The notes beneath the pieces were generated by a model. The model saw only the letters and a program-made list of their open reading frames with translations. It did no database searches and was not told the DNA's origin. From positions 50,981,631 through 51,045,630 of the forward strand of contig NC_068971.1 of NCBI RefSeq assembly GCF_016808095.1: a stretch of DNA of 64,000 nucleotides, written 5' to 3'. Positions 13,838-28,242 of the stretch are shown here, piece after piece. Made by a program: the position numbers and the translations under genes. The stretch is from Vigna angularis (Eukaryota; Streptophyta; Magnoliopsida; Fabales; Fabaceae). The stretch's first letter is position 1, and every line of letters begins with the position of its first letter.

Positions 13838-16011
13838 GATTATATTTTTGATTCTGGATATATTTGGTGAATTTCTTACGGAAAATCTTACAAACACGAG
13901 GCAAACATTCTGCAGACAAATGCAGAAAATTCCATTTTCAGATACCCTATTGGTCAGTTCTGAGCTTCCTTGATATGGAACATTCCTCAGAAATCTGTAA
14001 TTATTTTTCTGATTGTCCCTCCATGAATTTATCATTATCGTCTTTGAAAGACAAGGAGAAAGAGCAGGAGGAAGAAGAAGAAAACAAAGATAACACGAAA
14101 AAGAAAGTCGGGATAATTCTTTAAGAAAGGAGGTATTGATTATAATGGAGCTAATCTAATAATTTTGGTAGACATTCTTTGGCTGATAATCAGATAATTG
14201 AATGAAATTGTAACTTTTATTTTGTTAGTTTGACCATTAATTATTTTTTGTTTCTCATATTGTAACCATTCTTGCATTTCTACTTGATTTAATATGGATT
14301 GGGCGTGCCATAATGCTGTTAGCTTTCTGCCTAAGATGGCCTAATATATCCAAAGTAAATGTAAGTTCAATGGTCAGCATTAATCTCTTGTCTTCAGTCA
14401 TCCCATGTTATTTATCCGCTGCTGGCTTTTGTAATACTCGAGTTTTTGTACATACCACCACGTTATGTTTACCTATTGACAAGAACTAATAACAATTTCT
14501 AACACTTTTGAATAAATTCTTTACTAAATTTTGTGATCTCAGTTTTCGTTTGTACTCGTAATTTTATATTTTTCCAACAATAATTTGACTAAAACTAGAG
14601 AATAGTAAATGAAGTGTGTTATCTTATTAGCACTATTTGTGTGATACACATATTAGCTGCAATAGGTAACCTAAGACTTCCATATGACAGCCGTGGGAAG
14701 ATGAAACGAACATGTTCAGATATTTTATTGTTGCCCTGAGAGTAACAGTTATACAACCTAATTGATGACAATGATTGAATAGTACTTCTTGTAGTGTTAT
14801 CTGTTATATGAAATTAAAATTAAAACTAAATAATATTATAAAAAATAATAGCACTCGTTCATTCTCCCCTTACAAGAACAATATACTTTTGAAGAATTGA
14901 CAGTAAATTTTTATTAGACTTAGTTACCGATTCAGTTAGTTTGTTGTGAATCAGTGTTTGTTGATAGGATCCAATGATTAATTTAAATAAAAATACTATG
15001 AATATATTTGATTATCACTCTACTAAAATACAATTAGTTTCTTCATTGATACCTCATTATTATTTGAACTTCATAATTTGTGGCCACATCAAATGGACGT
15101 GACTTATATTTCTTATGATAATTCTGACAAAAAGATTCTAAAACAAACAAAGAGTGACAGTGACGACTTAACTATCAACAAGCCTCCAGTTTTGCTTTTG
15201 TTTTTTGAAATGGACAAGGCAGCAAGATAAGTATTATACGCCACATTAGGCCGATCATCATAAATGCAAACCCATCCTCATCCTGCCTTTGATCTTACGT
15301 AACTCTAATTCTTCCTTCTTGTGGGTACTCACGTCACATGATGATGTGCATAGATTTATAGAGTTTCTGATCATTGCTGTTGTTAACTACGATAGAGTCC
15401 GAACGATAAACAACCAAGTGAACCAAGAAGTCTTTGAAAGCCAATGCTTGTACTGGGAAGATTTTTCTTTTTCTATTGTATCATTAAAAAAAATCAATCA
15501 GTCAAATACTTTATTTCTTTTTATTTCATTTGTCTTCTATATTAAATATCTAAACATAGTCTTAATGAACTGAGTTTGATTGTTGATTGTGTGATGGAAT
15601 TTGTGCCTGTAAAAAAGGCTCGTTGAGATTAGCAAAGTTTGATTCGGGTCTCATCACCCAATAATTTACCAAGTTTGAATGATGTGTATGTCTTTAATAT
15701 TTCTCATCTTATACAAAGAAGCTTAAGTTTGCATTACGAAGCCCTTATCGTCATGAGATATATGAGAAAAATATTACTTCAACTAAATAGTTTATGCCTC
15801 TTATGAAAAAAACGACACATATATATACCTGATCACAACGGAGATATTTTTAATTAAATTGAGATTTTCAACATATTTATTTACTCTCAATTGAATTGAG
15901 TTTTATACCTCAACTCAATTAGATTTTCTAGGATTGTGAAAAACTTAGATAATTGTGTGCTATGAAAAATTTACAATATTTATTAAGAAGAATTATATTT
16001 TTCTTAATAAG

Positions 16012-16458
16012 TGTACTACAAGAAATATACCGGACGGTATTACAATGAGAATCAACTTATCGATAAAGGTAGTCAATCGCTTGAGACAACCACTTTAGAT
16101 AATTAAAGTCTAATTAAGAGTGTAACGGTCATTTATGGGCAGTTAGCAGGTATATTAGTAGGTATTAATGGTTTCATTACAATATCAAATATGAATATAC
16201 GATATTAATGATTAATTAATGAACTTGATTGCTATAAGTCCTATAAATATAAATATACGATTAATGTAAAAAGTGTCTTTTTTTTTCTATTCTAATCAAA
16301 TAGAAATCTCCTATCAAACATATCTGACTTGAACATCAGAGTGTCTTATGCAGGTCAACAACTGATTGGTGTGGATTGTGTTCTTGAAGAGGATTGACAA
16401 TCAAAGCAGAACAGAACAAAAAAGGACCAACGATTATTGGATCTTTACAACCGAAACA
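16012..16458 (+). mobile_element. Candidate solo LTR (third element)
   Basis: The segment starts TGTACTAC and ends …CCGAAACA. It contains a CCTATAAATATAA promoter-like box (about 16240) and an LTR-typical GACTTGAACATCAGAG … TGCAGGTC motif (about 16327-16357). The flanking five bases are ATAAG (16007-16011) and GTAAG (16459-16463), a target-site duplication with one mismatch. No primer-binding site follows, so it reads as a solo LTR. It shares motif order with the two better supported solo LTRs but not obvious overall identity. Confidence 0.5.
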
Positions 16459-16921
16459 GTAAGTATTTTGTGAATATAATTTTTATGTTTTGAATACGTG
16501 CAATTGGAGTTTTGCCATTATAACTCAATAAGTTTTTTAGTGTGTGAAAGACTTGGTAATTATGTGTCATATTTACTTGGTAATTATTTGTCATATTTAC
16601 TAGATAGAAGAATTACCCTTGTCTTTTATTTAAATTTATGATTTTATTTATTGATATGTTTTCATTAAAAAAAAGTTTTTTTTTTCTGTTGTATTATTCT
16701 CTCCATGCATTTTGTTCATATATTGCACTTTAGTTGATCCATGTGAGGCTTTTGATATTTGCTATATCGCTCAGACATAGAAGAACATGCAAGACCAAAT
16801 CCAAAGGACCATTTGTAAAACTCAAAGTTCCCTTTGCTTGTAATCAACACTTCAATTGAACACAAAACCAACCAAACCAGCGAATAAAACATCTTTTTTT
16901 ATGCTCATGTTAGCAATTATT

Positions 16922-16925
<4 letters not shown>

Positions 16926-16962
<37 letters not shown>
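16926..16962. repeat. (TA)n microsatellite
   Basis: Uninterrupted alternating TA of about 37 bases. Confidence 0.95.
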
Positions 16963-16965
<3 letters not shown>

Positions 16966-17549
16966 AATATGTGAATTATAGCCTGCAGGATCCAACATTG
17001 TTGTGGTGTCCATGTGAATTCGAAATGCAACCTAACATCTAATCACCATCTACCTAATATTCTCCACCAAACCCTAATTCAGAAAAATATTTGGTGACAC
17101 CTTTTTGTTTATTTGATTTAAATGTACTTAGTAGTAATAACAGAAATACTAGCAAAGAAAACTATTATTTTTTCAACTTTTTCTTCCAAGGTTCGGTTAA
17201 TTTGAGTACAGTCTTTAACTATGATAATTGTTCAAACGGAGTATATGCATATTTGACACCATCAATTTTAATCAAAGATTACGTGAAAATTAATATCGAG
17301 TTGAGAAAAAAAGAATTAATATTATATATTTTATGCTTTGAAAAGGAGGGATAAATAAAAACAAAATAGTTTAAAAAAATAATTTTGATATGTGACGGAG
17401 ATCACGGAGGATGATTGGTTTACATAGAAAGTTCTGATCTCTTAGAAAGTAGCATATTTTAGGTATAGAACTCCAAGACCATGGCTTCTGAATTAAAATG
17501 GTTGGTGTTATAGAAGAATGAAAAGCATAGTTTATGGATGCAAAATTTG

Positions 17550-20499
17550 ATGAAGGCACCTTCTTCCTCCTTCTTCCCTTCACTTCTGAGAGTGAAGCCT
17601 CGCTCTTCTTCTTACCTCTTCACCCTCTTAGCTTTCATTCTCTTCGCTGCGATCTTCTCTGGTCATGACTTTCTCTTCATCTTTCATCCACACCCTAAGG
17701 ATCAAACGCAAACCCTCTTCTTCTCTACACCTCGTGAGTTTCACTCCTTCTTTCTTTTTCTTATTATCATCTCCATGTTTATAACTTCTTATTTCATGTT
17801 CTTGGTCTTCGAATGAAGGAAACACGACGACGGTGACAGAAACAAAAAGAGAGGAAGAAGGAGGGTGTGACGTGTTCCAGGGAAGGTGGGTACGCGACGA
17901 GTTGACTCGCCCACTGTACGAGGAATCGGATTGTCCCTACATACAGCCCCAGTTAACATGTCAAGAACACGGTCGGCCTGAGAAGGAGTATCAACGATGG
18001 CGATGGCAACCTCACGGTTGCGATCTTCCCACGTAAGTGCTTCGCTATTTTTTTCAACATTTTTTTTATTATTCTAGTAATTTGGAAATATCTAGAAAGG
18101 AATGTTAAAAAATGTGTGTGTTGTGTTTTTTGTCGGGTCCAAGTTGTCGGTGTGACATGGTGTGGTGGTTGAACGCTGTGAATATTGAAGTCGTAATATA
18201 ACTGCCCATTTATTGAATGACAATTGAATGGTTGGCAGCAACAATCTTGTACCTATTAAGCCATGCAATGATGGAGTTGGACACTTGTAGTTATAGCTCT
18301 GTTTTGCAGTAGGACCTTTTGTGTTTTTTTCCAGTGGGATTGCAAGGACAGCTTTAACTCCATCCTAATCCAAAATTTTTAATTATTTTACCAACATCAA
18401 ATCAATTGGATCGAGATTTACCAACATTTCAAGTTCAAAGACACACGTTAATTGATAAACTAAATTTGTAATATATAAATTAGTGGAAATTGCGTCATAT
18501 ATAATTCGTATGAATCTCATTTTCTGAATTGGTTTTAAAAAATTAAGTTTTGTTTAAAATATTTCTTAATGTAGTTTATCTTGTCACCTAAATATATTAA
18601 TCTTATTATATCAAATTGAAAAACTAAAATATAATTACAATTAATATATATTTAATATGAATTTAAACATATAGTTTGAATGCATTAGGTTTTAATTTTT
18701 ATTCCTAATCGAGGATGGCCCAGCTAATTACACAGATTTGAAAATGTGTTGTGATATTTTATATATTAATTTAATTAATTAGAAGTTGGTTTTTTAAGCC
18801 CTTATTTTGGACTTGCTTTGGGGTTGAAAATTATTGGTAATTTGAAACAGAAAATTAAAATTCTAAAGCTGTGGCTACGTTTTTCCTTAATAAATCTAGA
18901 ATGATTGGTGAATTGTGGTGGAAACTAAAAGAAAATTAAAAGCGTTGGTTGGGTTGATTTATTTGGTAGGGTCTTTGAAGTTAAATTTACGTTTAATAAT
19001 GCAAACAAACAACTACCACATGTTTTCCACAGTGATCAAGCGATGCTTGTTAATGAGGGAGAGGGCTATGTAGCTTTTATTTCATCTTAAAAGCAAAGCA
19101 AATTCAGCATGGTCATTCATATCAGACACACATTACAGAAGGATTTGGTCAGATAAGACTGGAAAAGTTTCCAATGAGAAAATATGGAGACATTATATTC
19201 ATACCGTTGCAACAAATAATGAATCAGTTATCTTTAAAGTCATTAAAATCGTAGGTTACACCAAAATTTAGTATGCAAAATTTTTTACATTTAACATTTT
19301 ACACTTAAATCCATTGAAAGCTCAAAGTAATCTTAATTCATTAATTTAAGATGAACAACAGATTCAATGCAAGTTTAATGCTGGAGAAGGTTCGTGGGAA
19401 GAGGATGATGTTTGTTGGAGACTCTCTCAACCGAGGTCAATATGTCTCTTTGGTATGTCTTCTCCATCACCTCATTCCTGAACATGCCAAATCCATGGAA
19501 ACCCTTGGTTCCCTCACTATCTTTAGAGCCAAGGTACTTAATTATATCTCTCACTCTTTGCTTCTGTACAATTCATAATCATGTGTCTTTCTTCTTTTTT
19601 TCTCAGTCTTCATCGTGTTATTTAACTAGGAATACAATGCCACAATTGAGTTTTACTGGGCACCTTTTCTACTTGAATCAAACTCCGATAATGCTGTGAT
19701 CCATAGGGTAACTGATAGAATAGTGAGAAAGGGTTCAATCAACACTCATGGTCGTCACTGGAAAGGTGCTGACATTATCGTATTCAACACTTATCTTTGG
19801 TGGATTACAGGATCCAAGATGAAGATCTTGTATGCTTCTATACCTTTCTTTATTCAACCGATTATTTACTTTTCTTTGCAAAATATATTCCCTAAAGTTT
19901 TCTCAAACTTTCAGGCTTGGATCTTTTAATGATGAAGTAAAGAAGACTGTCGAGATGTCAACAGAAGATGCTTATCGTATGGCTATGAAAAGTATGGTTA
20001 GATGGGTGAAGTTGAACATGGACTTCAACAAGACAAGAGTATTCTTCACCAGCATGTCACCTTCTCATGCAAAGTGAGTATGGTTCAGACACATAAAATA
20101 TATACTAATAAGAATTTGTTATATACTTAACTTATTATTCACATTGATATAAATTGCAGAAGCATAGAGTGGAGAGGAGAATCAGAAGGGAATTGCTACA
20201 ATGAAACAACACCAATTGATGATCCAACATATTGGGGTTCTGATTCTAAAAGAACCATAATGCAAGTAATTGGAGAAGTGTTTGGAAAATCGAAAGTACC
20301 TATAACTTTTCTCAACATTACTCAACTTTCCAACTATCGAAAAGATGCACACACATCAATTTACAAGAAGCAATGGAACCCATTGACATCAGAGCAACTG
20401 GCTAACCCTGCTAGCTACGCTGATTGTGTGCATTGGTGTTTGCCAGGACTTCAAGACACTTGGAACGAACTTTTGTTTGCTAAGTTATTTTTTCCTTAA
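17550..20499 (+). CDS. TBL33: Trichome birefringence-like protein, TBL33-like xylan O-acetyltransferase
   Basis: Six exons (17550-17733, 17819-18032, 19362-19533, 19630-19829, 19915-20073, 20160-20499) join in frame to 422 residues. An upstream in-frame ATG at 17538 would add four. The order is a short cytosolic N-terminus, one signal anchor (about 21-42), a variable Thr/Glu-rich stem, a TBL domain ([23 protein letters not shown]) and a DUF231/PC-esterase domain. The catalytic GDS is at 152-154 ([10 protein letters not shown]) and DxxH at 398-401 (DCVHWCLPG). The motif text matches the TBL33 clade. Relatives acetylate xylosyl residues of xylan in the Golgi with acetyl-CoA as likely donor, using the GDS Ser and the DxxH Asp/His. 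The exon 3 acceptor (AACAACAG) has a weak pyrimidine tract, but the alternative upstream AG introduces a stop. The gene appears intact. Confidence 0.93.
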
Positions 20500-23400
20500 T
20501 AAATTAAGTATATAAAATAATAGGATAGAAGAGAACAAATTGATAGAGGAAAAAAAGAGAGAATTTATGTATAATAGTAGTTAACATTGAAGAAAGAGCA
20601 GATTGTACATTCTAGCACAATGTTAACACATTGTTTAATTGAATTGTTGATAGTTAGTGTGAAATCAAATATAAAAGGGAAAATATATGTGTGTTTTTTT
20701 ATCATAACAATAGAAAGTATTCAATGATTACTGTAAGATCAAAATAGATTGATTAAATTAAAACATTTTTAGAAACAATTCATATATATCATAAAACCTT
20801 TAAAGATTTATCAAACGAAAAGAAAATATTTAAAAATCTCGATTATTGCTTTGAAGTATCATGTTAAGAAAAGTGATAACAGATATGTATATATCTGCCA
20901 ATCATAATTGGGATGGAAAAACACCCAAAACTAGTAATTTTTTGAAATTTGATTTGAAAGTGGGAGTATAGCTATGTACGTTAGAATGAATTTGTTAGTG
21001 ATTTCTCGTATTCAGAAAATTTAATGTTAAAAGAACATCATTAATATCTTCTATGAAAATTCCAAGCCATTTTCATTCATTTGAGCTAATCTCTGTGCTT
21101 AACTTAAGAGTCTTCAATTGTTTTTAATAGACTCATTCACAATGTTGTGCCTAGAGAAACTTAAAACTTATGTTTTTTTATACATATTCACGTTAGCTAA
21201 TAATATTTATATAACACTCATGCTTCTTCTTTTTTTTTCTTTTTCAGATCAAAATTATTCAAAGGCAATATTTGAGAAAACTGTGAATAAGGAAAATGTC
21301 AATGATAAATATTCTTAGAATCAAATTTAATCAAACTTGCTCCTTATAAGTTCCTTCTCAATAACATTCCTATTCTTCTTATTCAACTATAATGTTGTAC
21401 TTGTTTTAAATCACTACGCATTAATTCCTTAAATATAGTCGATCCTAAGTTATGAAAATTAATAATAATCTTTATAAAAACATCTTTAAGGCAATAATAT
21501 GAACAATGAATTGTAACTGATCATTAGATTTGAGAAAAAAATATTTTCCTATATTATACAAAGTTTCCATAAACTATTTATGAAATTTGTGTGTCATTTA
21601 ATCTCCATCGAGTATACCCGTGCTCATCAATTTATTATATTAAATATTAATTAAATAATTTTTACAAAATGTAAAAAACTATCAAAATAAAGAATATTAC
21701 TAAGATTCAATATAAGAGGTGATACATTTTTTTCCAATGTCAAATATAAAAAAAAATATAATTATATAAATATTAAGTAATAATTGAATATTGATGATCG
21801 AAAATTTTTGATGATTGAAATCGTTAACATCGTTGAAGAGGAGGAGGCGACACTAATAAAAGGTAGTGTGAAGGAGAGGAGAAAGGAAAGAAAAAGAAAA
21901 AAAAAACATTTTATCGATGAATTTTACAAACAAAAAATTTATGAATAAACTTATAACAATAAGTAATTAGTGATGAATTTCACACTTCTCACTAAAATTT
22001 ATCAAGTATCACTTTATTAACAATTTTTTATTATCAATTTGTAAATTGAAATTAATAACAAATTTTTGTTATGACCGTCAAATTGTGTCCATAAATAACC
22101 TATCATATTACATGAGCACTAAGATACCTAAAAAGGCATGAAAATTAGTGGAGGATGTTGGTATATGGAAATGATTAATAAACACGATCTCTTGATAAAG
22201 CTGAAGTACGGGTGAAGTAAAACCAACCAATTAATAAAAATTACAACACAGGAATAAAACTGTAACTTTTGACCAAAGAACACGCGTTTAATCTAACAAT
22301 ATCTTTGGAATCAAACATGACAGTCTATAGGAGACACAGTAAAGGGTGAAAGCCGAAAGAGGAATCTTTTTGATGAGTAAATGAAACAGTACATATAGAA
22401 GTTGTACATTTGACCAAGTCCTTGTGTAGTAAAATAGTTTTTGTAACAGTATAATGTACATGGAACGAAACAAGGTAAGGTTCACCAAACATTAAACAAT
22501 GTTTTTGAATTCCCACTTGCAACCCAACTTGTAATTCCTTCCATTCTTTCCAACCTCAACTTACATTTATATACTAATATATATATTAATAACATAATCA
22601 GACAGAATAATAGCTATGGTATGGTAAACAACAACAACTTGACATGCATTGTCTCTCAAACAACTTGAGTTCATCCATGCCAAGTTGCACTTCAGACCTT
22701 CATTCTATAACTTTTTAATTTTATATGTTCCATTATACGTGCATGGCTATATCATGACAAATCTCTTTTTTCATTTATTTAAAATTATATATTTTTTTAG
22801 TATCATGTTTGTATATCTTTGGCTAATACGTACATGAGTACAATTTGGGGCCGACAAAATTAATGATTTGTTTTGTACACATTATCTACTATGTATGAAA
22901 TTTAAGGGTATTATTGATTTAAGATGAGTCGTAAGGAATTTTTATAAGGTAATTTGTTGTAAGAAATTTTTTGAAAGAGAAAAGAAAATACGAGATACAT
23001 AGAAAGTTGAAATTTGTGGATATTTTTTAGTAGATTACTAGATTATTTCTATGTCTAATATTTCTTCAATATTTTTCTAATTATTATAAGAAATTAATAT
23101 TTAAAAAAAATATTTTTATTATCTCAACTGAAGTAATTTTTTTTAAAAATTATTTATATTTTAAAAGATACACCTTGAAACAATTGTAATATTATACTTA
23201 AAAACAACCTACACATCTTCATTAATTTAATTAAATCAGTAATGTATATCAATACATTTTATAGTCAAATGTGGTATCCTTCCATTATAAGATTAAATTA
23301 CTTTACTATCAATTGTTTTTTATTGTTAATTTAATCATATTTTTATAATCAAATATTGTAAACTTTCTATCCAAAGAAAGCATAAAAGAAGCTTCAGAGC

Positions 23401-23654
23401 AAGTTGTAAATTTCAAGAAAAAAAAAAACGCAACTTGTAAATGCCCATGCCCACCGTTTCACACCGATTTCCACGCTCTCTCTTTCTTTTGGCTGATTAT
23501 CCTAATTTACTTTCGAAAGATGACAAATATCATCTTATCTGTTTCGGTAAAACTTTCGGCCGGTACTTAATTACTATAATTTAGGAAAATGTCCGGTGAT
23601 AGATAAAGAAATAAAGATTGCATGATGAAATGTGAAAATATTTAAAATAAATTG

Positions 23655-24118
23655 TGTACTGAGAGCCAACAGAACGGACAGACAATCACACGAAGTCAAA
23701 TCAGATCGAACACCTTCAATAAAAAAGAACATACTAAGGCAATTAAACTAAGACTCTGTACATGAGTCAGACAGTTGTGGATAGGACGTTCTGTCACATA
23801 CATAAATATTAAGGTAATTAGTATTTAATGGTATTGGGCTGAGATTTGATCATGGTTAAAATCTCACTAATCTTAAGTTCACCACTAAACTATAAATACA
23901 GATTAAAGATAAGTGGTAGAGGAGGACATTTTTACTGTGTATTTATTACTATTGCATTGAACTACTACGGACAATTCACTGACTTTAGCATCGAAGAATC
24001 TTTGACAGATACACCTCCGGACGATGGAGTGAAGACGAAGGCTCGAGCGAGGCACTGCACGGTTTCATTGGAGAAATTGTGTAAGAGTTTGGAGTAACTC
24101 GACCTCATACCCAAAACA
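23655..24118 (+). mobile_element. Solo LTR with exact target-site duplication (copy A)
   Basis: The 464-bp segment starts TGTACTGAGAGCC and ends …CCCAAAACA. It is flanked by identical five-base duplications AATTG (23650-23654 and 24119-24123). Internally it has a CTATAAATAC box (about 23890) and the motif order GACTTTAGCATCGAAGAATC … GATACACCTCCGG. A close relative lies at 52155-52627. No internal retroelement sequence adjoins it, so it reads as a solo LTR left by recombination between two LTRs. Confidence 0.85.
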
Positions 24119-25983
24119 AATTGTGTTGGAAAAAAAGAAGCTTGTATATATCTACAGTTTCTTAAAATAACAATTATTTCTTTCAACTATTATATAGTCA
24201 TAATTATTAATTTTTAAAAGATAATAAAGAATATGTTTGTTTATACGGATTTAAAAAATACTATTTTAAAATTGATAATAATTTAAAAATAATGAAACTT
24301 AGTTGTTTTAATATTAAAAAGGTTTATATAAATAATGAATTTTATTATTTTAAAACATATTATTTATCTAAAAATTACTTTTCTAGAATTTTCTGTATTT
24401 TATATAAGAGTTTTTAACCTCTATGCGTCTTATTGAATATCTAAGTGATAAGTTCCTCAATTTGGACTGACTAATTTTTTTGTTTGAGTGAGTTGATTTT
24501 CTACTATATTTTCTTGAACCCAATCTATTTTCTCTTGCAAGTCAATTTTCTTCTACTCACATCGTTTTAGTCTTTTATATGAATCTTTATTGATCAATAA
24601 TCATAATGATAAGCTCTGATCAGTCTCGTGATGTTTCTGAGTGTAGATAAATTATCCTCGTGTAGATAGATTATCCTGGGAGTTTGGAGAAGTTGCGTTG
24701 TCTCAGAGCTCTTTGAGCAGTTTAGTCAGGTAAGAAAAGCTAAATTTGGTGATTTTAAATAGGATTGATTGTTTAAGGTTTTGAATTGTGAATTAATTTT
24801 GGTGTGTTTCTTTGGTATTAGGAACTTGATGTGTAATCATGTCTATTGAGGAACATATGTGTTTGGTGTAATTCCAGGAATCTCGTAAGAAGATTCTATA
24901 GTGGCTTTTATTTAGTGTATGTATTGATGTTAAAGTCTAGATTTAGAGGTTATATTGTCACTCTAATAACCATTCAAGTGCAAGTAGTGTAGAACGAAAT
25001 ACGTGATGAGGTGTATGAGGTTCTAATCTAGGAGTTTTACTTTGACCAAAAATATTAAAGGATTAAACTTGTGTGTGGTAGGATAAAATATATTGGCAAT
25101 GATTCTACAAACTAGTACAGACCACAACAAGTAAGACCCCTGAGATTGCACATCAATGTTTGTATGTGGATAATTGAGTATTGTTTGAGTATTTATATGT
25201 GGTATGTTTTTTTACCAATGATTTGTATGATTGACTAAGTATGTGAGATTAATTTTATTTATACTGTATGAGGATTCATTTTAGACATTAACTTACCATC
25301 TCTTGTTTGTTTATCTGTATGTGTTATGTTTATCTTTTTTATAATGATCACTTTATTGGTATGAGTATACGATGATACATAGAGTTTTTATCAAAGAGAT
25401 TATGAGTAACTCTCTTAATAATGAAATGATAATAAATCTTTTAAATATATTTTGGAATAGAATCGTATAAGCTTAGGATATATATGTTTTATACCATTAT
25501 AGTCTTATCTTTATATAATTGTACTGATATAAAATATAATTTGGATAAATTATTTTTTAATAGTATTATGAGATGTAACCGTTTTATAATTTAACATGCA
25601 TTGTGTCCAAAATAAGAGTAATGCTGTCAGTGTAGTAGTGAGAAGTTTGAATATTTCGTGTTTAACATGACACAAATATTCTCTGACATTACATACTTGT
25701 AAAAAAGAAAATATGAGAATGCCTCTTTAATTCTTTAAATTTCAAAAGCTTAAAAGATAAACGAGTAAAGATGAATTTAACAAGTTAATTATAAAAAAAT
25801 AACAATTAACATTTTAATAATTTCATAATTTATAATAATAGTAGTTTCAGTTCTCGAAGATTTTATGGTTTTTATCTTGATTTTTAAAACATTAGTTACA
25901 GGCCAACATAACTATTTGTTATAAAAAAAAAGTCAAAGATGAAAAAGCCAAAATTTTGAAAAGTTCTTATGAACTAAAACACT

Positions 25984-26089
<106 letters not shown>

Positions 26090-27211
26090 TTTACTGTAAT
26101 CTTAATATTTGGTTTTAATTAACATTTTTTATAAGTGTATTTTGTTGACTTTAAAAATGAAAGTATACATTATTTCTTAAAGTACAAGTCCCATTGCTCG
26201 AGAAATAACTAAATTCAATAAGAAGCTATTTATTTTTATAATTTTCTATAAGTCAAAACTATGGTACAGTCTACATTAAATGAAAATAAATGCATTGTCG
26301 ACTTAAAATAAAATCAATTTGCATGTGATTTTAATTATAAAAAAGAAAAAAAAAAGTAGCTAAATTCAAATGGTTGGTAGTTGGTAGCCATTCGAAAGTA
26401 GAAAAATTCAAGCTTTGAGGCAAAGGTCACAATGGTGGATAAGATGGCTTTAGACCCCTAGCAATGAATCATATCAGGCACAGCTTTCGAAAACACGTGA
26501 AGTACATATATGGCAGCAACTTGGTATTGTTCTCTAAATCTAAACATCGTGTTAAACATTGATCCCTAGAAATTTTCAGACATATATATCGATAATGTTC
26601 TCATTTCCACATGCGGAATCAAATACATAACACACTTTACCTCGTCACTTGTTCGTAAACTATATTCGCGCTAACTTTTCAGTCACTTATTACACATCCA
26701 TCGTCTTCTTTCGCACTTCCTATTCTAACTTTGCAGCGGCTTATACGGCCAGTACTGTATAATGCCAATGCTTTGCTTTACATCAAAAGAAAACACCTTA
26801 GAATATGACACTAAAATGGAGAATATTGAAACGAACTATTCTGTATATGTAGATGCATGTATCTGTTCAATTATTTTCTTGGACTTCTTGTCTTGTTAAC
26901 AACAACAACAATTATATTAAGAACTATTTTACGTGTTTTATTATGTGATAAATTTTAACAACATATTTCCAATACTCTTTTTGACATTGTTTACTAAAAC
27001 TCATGCAATCCAGTAATAAATACATATGGTATTCCAAGTATTAAGTATATTACACGAAATCTTTCGTATTATACGTTTTTGTACATTTCTTATATATTTT
27101 GGTTATCACTAGGAGGTGATTTAAGGGCCAACTACATTGGAGGCTGTTATTTTATTTTTCTATCACTCTTAATTTTACAAATAGAGGTCCGATTGCCGCA
27201 ATGCTTTTTTC

Positions 27212-27213
<2 letters not shown>

Positions 27214-27260
<47 letters not shown>
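27214..27260. repeat. (TA)n microsatellite
   Basis: Uninterrupted TA run of about 47 bases. Confidence 0.95.
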
Positions 27261-27263
<3 letters not shown>

Positions 27264-28242
27264 TAGTTTACTCGTGGCTAAAAACCACTTAACACAAATA
27301 AATTAAATAATTATATTAAATAATGATGGATTTTAATTAGATAAAAAATAATACGCGAAAACCCATTACAAATAATATAAATAATAAGTTAAATAGTTGT
27401 GTCCATTGATATATAATTATATTTAATATCTTGTTTGCATTACACTTACTGACATATGTATCAGAATATGTATCAGAATGCCTTTTACTACCACTAAGGG
27501 TTCAAGTCCTTTTTAACACATAACAAACAGGAATAACCCAAACATCGAGACAGTAAAAAGTTAAGAGTGTCCGATCTGTATTTGGGAACAACTTTTGAAT
27601 TACTTGAATTTATTAAGCAAAAGAAATAATTGAGTCTTTTTTATTATGTAATTTTAGAAAACAGAAATAAATTGTGTTTTCTTGAAAAAAATAAATAAAT
27701 ATAAGAAAAATAGTGTGGCGTTGAAGTGTGTCAGTAGTGTGTGTAGGAGCTGACAAATCCCCAGTATTAGTGTACCAGTGTCAGTGTTCAGCTCATCAAT
27801 TTTCCATACATGGAGAAAATATACCTAATAAACACGAAAAGAAACAACCTTAATAAAAGCATATACAAAACAGATAATTAGACAATTAATAATTATTTAC
27901 GTGTTACAAATGAAAGAGAATATACACATACAGAAGAAAGAGAAGGGTAGGAAGAAATGAAGGATCAGAAGGAGAAAATTAAAGAAAGCAAAGAAGAACT
28001 ACATCGTCTGATCGTTCATATGAACATTAACATATATCATTATGCATATACATATCATACTGATTGATTCAGCCATTGCCGTCCGAAAAACTCTACTGAT
28101 CTACCCATCCATGCATGATGCATATCAATTCCAAATACGGGCTTGAATCGAAGTTCCAACCCGAATATGAAACAAAAAACCGGAAGACAACCCGTTTTAA
28201 ATTAAAAAGAAAATAAAAGAGAGAGGAAATGAATGACGGTGA

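Larger units (their letters stand above)
13838..17549. other. Intergenic between the ATG27-like gene and TBL33
   Basis: The first few hundred bases are probably the 3' UTR of the upstream gene. The rest is AT-rich with no supportable coding exon. It holds a candidate solo LTR (16012-16458), a 24-bp unit repeated twice in tandem (16551-16598) and a (TA)n array (about 16926-16962). Confidence 0.6.

Noticed and set aside
15289..15573. Open frame of 94 codons between the ATG27-like and TBL33 genes
   Set aside because: Composition follows the AT-rich background and no domain or flanking exon supports it.
27079..27306. Open frame ending in Tyr-Ile repeats
   Set aside because: The repeat residues come from reading the TA microsatellite. 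It is not a gene.
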